Origin: a virus
Direction: 5' to 3' (one strand)
DNA length: 21,743 bases
Virus record (IMG/VR): IMGVR_UViG_3300027686_000045
Location: 1-21,743 of that record
Below the pieces are notes generated by a model, which worked only from the letters and a program-made list of their open reading frames with translations, made no database searches and had not been told where the DNA came from. The translations under genes were made by a program, and so were the position numbers. Positions 21,666 through 21,743 of this stretch are shown one piece after another; within the stretch, counting starts at the first letter, position 1; each line of letters starts with the position of its first letter.

Positions 21666-21743
21666 TTGTAAACATGTAACACTCAGAGCCATAGAGGCAC
21701 TGGTCTCGAACTCGGTCAATGCTCGGAGCCATAGAGGCACTGG

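Larger units (their letters stand above)
21586..21743. repeat. 63-bp-period tandem repeat, running to the window edge
   Basis: Unit 1 (from 21586) and unit 2 (from 21649) each begin with the palindrome and carry the block CTCGGAGCCATAGAGG-(G/C)-ACTGG (21619, 21682); a third copy of that block (21722-21743) follows after only 40 bp and is cut by the window end. The plus strand is open from 21571 to the edge, and the minus strand from the edge to 21543, so a coding repeat of 21 codons is possible on either strand, but no ribosome binding site or gene family supports it. Confidence 0.85.

Noticed and set aside
21701-21720. tRNA T-arm-like string (GTTCGAGACC on the minus strand)
   Set aside because: The flanking bases do not form a T stem, and no acceptor or anticodon arms can be built.
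21618-21743. CRISPR-like array (three similar blocks at the right end)
   Set aside because: Spacing between blocks is irregular (63 then 40 bp), the intervals themselves contain the dispersed palindrome, and no cas genes are present apart from a Cas4-like nuclease typical of phage replication modules.

Overview
The window looks like part of a double-stranded DNA tailed bacteriophage genome (Caudoviricetes), probably a marine or aquatic phage of a proteobacterium. The evidence is dense, mostly co-directional genes with overlapping stop/start codons, good Shine-Dalgarno sites, a consensus bacterial sigma70-type promoter, a phage replication gene set, and many small proteins of unknown function. 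The host cannot be named from the sequence.

Layout. At the left edge (1-2063, + strand) is the 3' part of a very large virion-associated or injected-type protein; its 5' end lies outside the window. It converges on a strong intrinsic terminator (2062-2098) that ends a leftward operon of about 19 kb covering everything else. In transcription order (right to left) the operon starts from a perfect TTGACA-N17-TATAAT promoter at 21152-21180. Four small or unknown genes (20214-21066 plus the 304-aa gene at 19298) come first, followed by a MoxR-type AAA+ ATPase (18164-19261) and a HExxH metallopeptidase/VWA-like protein (16709-17989). Several unknown proteins and small membrane proteins follow (13807-16709). 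Next is the replication and nuclease block: VRR-NUC nuclease, DUF3310 protein, family A DNA polymerase with 3'-5' exonuclease, a Cas4/RecB-like nuclease with four candidate Fe-S cysteines, a small basic protein, a winged-helix-like peptide, a second PD-(D/E)XK nuclease, an SNF2-type helicase, a 130-aa protein, an excisionase-type HTH protein, a four-cysteine protein, a DUF2815-like ssDNA-binding protein, a 940-aa primase-helicase fusion and a 71-aa protein.

How the genes fit together. Primase-helicase, ssDNA-binding protein, PolA, SNF2 helicase and three nucleases could supply much of a phage-encoded replication and recombination machine. The AAA+/VWA pair with the adjacent 304-aa protein resembles chaperone-like ATPase/VWA modules carried by other phages; its role here is unknown.

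The most unusual features are non-coding. (1) A near-identical palindrome, core GTAGGGGTNACCCCTAC, occurs ten times between 14.0 and 21.7 kb, mostly between a stop codon and the next ribosome binding site. Because it is stop-free in one frame (Val-Gly-Val-Thr-Pro-Thr) it also forms gene ends and lies inside the VWA gene. (2) A 43-bp exact copy of the 5' end of the SNF2 gene lies upstream of the nuclease gene, as if that nuclease cassette was inserted and the helicase start regenerated. (3) The gene-free right end (21184-21743) is packed with GTYAC motifs, a 20-bp near-palindrome and a 63-bp-period repeat containing two copies of the palindrome; it may be a control region or origin.
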